Assembly (NCBI RefSeq): GCF_000725485.1
Contig: NZ_JOAG01000100.1
Span: 1-5,595, forward strand
DNA length: 5,595 nucleotides
Origin: Nonomuraea candida
GTDB lineage: Bacteria > Actinomycetota > Actinomycetes > Streptosporangiales > Streptosporangiaceae
Reading direction: 5' to 3'
Shown here: one piece after another, positions 5,411 to 5,595 of the stretch
How positions within the stretch are numbered: the stretch's first letter is position 1
Layout: each line of letters begins with the position of its first letter
Translations under genes and position numbers: made by a program
Notes under the pieces: generated by a model
Seen by the model: the letters and a program-made list of their open reading frames with translations, nothing else
What the model was told of the DNA's origin: nothing
The model's database searches: none

Positions 5411-5595
5411 GTCCGAAACGCGGTGACCGGGTCACCGTGCCCCCTCCAGAGGAACAGTGGGACGTCCGATTCGGTACCGGCGAGGCCGTCCGTGGGTGGG
5501 AAGAGTTGTGCCGTCATGCCTTGGCCAACACACGTCGGTGCTTCGAAGCCCTGCGCGCTGATCCGCGCATTGGCGCCGGCCACGACAGGCAACAT
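5407..5595 (+). CDS. RelE-like toxin, N-terminal part (runs off the window)
   Basis: GTG 5407 overlaps the antitoxin stop in GTGA, and 63 codons are open to the window edge. The product reads MSPKRGDRVTVPPPEEQWDV, then RFGTGEAVRGWEELCRHA and NTRRCFEALRADPRIG. From the motifs I recognise this as the start of a common streptomycete protein of roughly 110-120 residues, whose C-terminal half resembles RelE/ParE toxins (mRNA interferase fold) and which follows an antitoxin like the one upstream. The four-base overlap implies translational coupling. The catalytic part lies outside the window, so activity cannot be judged. The frame is intact as far as visible. Without a functional antitoxin upstream the toxin may be untranslated, inactivated, or neutralised in trans. 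Confidence 0.7.
   Translation, partial: MSPKRGDRVTVPPPEEQWDVRFGTGEAVRGWEELCRHALANTRRCFEALRADPRIGAGHDRQH

Noticed and set aside
1..5595. CRISPR array, tRNA, rRNA or transposase
   Set aside because: I saw no regularly spaced repeats of CRISPR length, no tRNA cloverleaf or CCA-ended candidate, and no transposase motifs.

Overview
The window looks like accessory DNA from a high-GC actinomycete, most likely Streptomyces or a close relative. The reading frames prefer G/C at third codon positions, GTG and TTG starts are used, two genes look leaderless, and the encoded families (large serine recombinase, XRE-ImmA/IrrE protein, PIN protein, a familiar streptomycete antitoxin/toxin pair) are typical of integrated elements and their hotspots. 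There are no rRNA, tRNA or housekeeping genes.

Layout. Positions 1-258 are non-coding or remnant DNA with three tandem 20-bp imperfect repeats and a terminator-like hairpin. A large serine recombinase/integrase occupies 259-1767 on the minus strand. Nineteen bases in front of its start, on the plus strand, is a 39-codon ORF (1787-1906). It is followed by a long GC-rich hairpin (2038-2097) and a decayed antitoxin-like gene (about 2159-2556). A plus-strand operon follows: a fused XRE-HTH/ImmA metallopeptidase gene (2728-3819), a PIN-domain gene whose TTG start overlaps the preceding stop (3816-4367), and a second 39-codon ORF with a good ribosome binding site (4409-4528). A minus-strand hypothetical ORF lies at 4334-4900, with broken minus-strand frames upstream of it. 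At the right edge a second antitoxin-like gene (5098-5410) carries an apparent out-of-frame internal deletion. It overlaps by GTGA the start of a RelE-like toxin gene that leaves the window.

The main result is that two blocks are collinear. Peptide ORF, a 39-bp conserved stretch and antitoxin-like gene occur in the same order and orientation at 1787-2556 and 4409-5410, flanking the XRE-ImmA/PIN pair. The two 39-residue peptides are identical over 18 consecutive residues, although 12 of those 18 codons differ silently. This indicates a real small protein under purifying selection, and I do not recognise its family.

Inferred function: the window is the edge of a serine-integrase element next to a toxin-antitoxin-rich, partly decayed region. 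The XRE-ImmA/PIN pair is a probable stability or defence module, with the 39-residue peptide as a possible third member of its operon.
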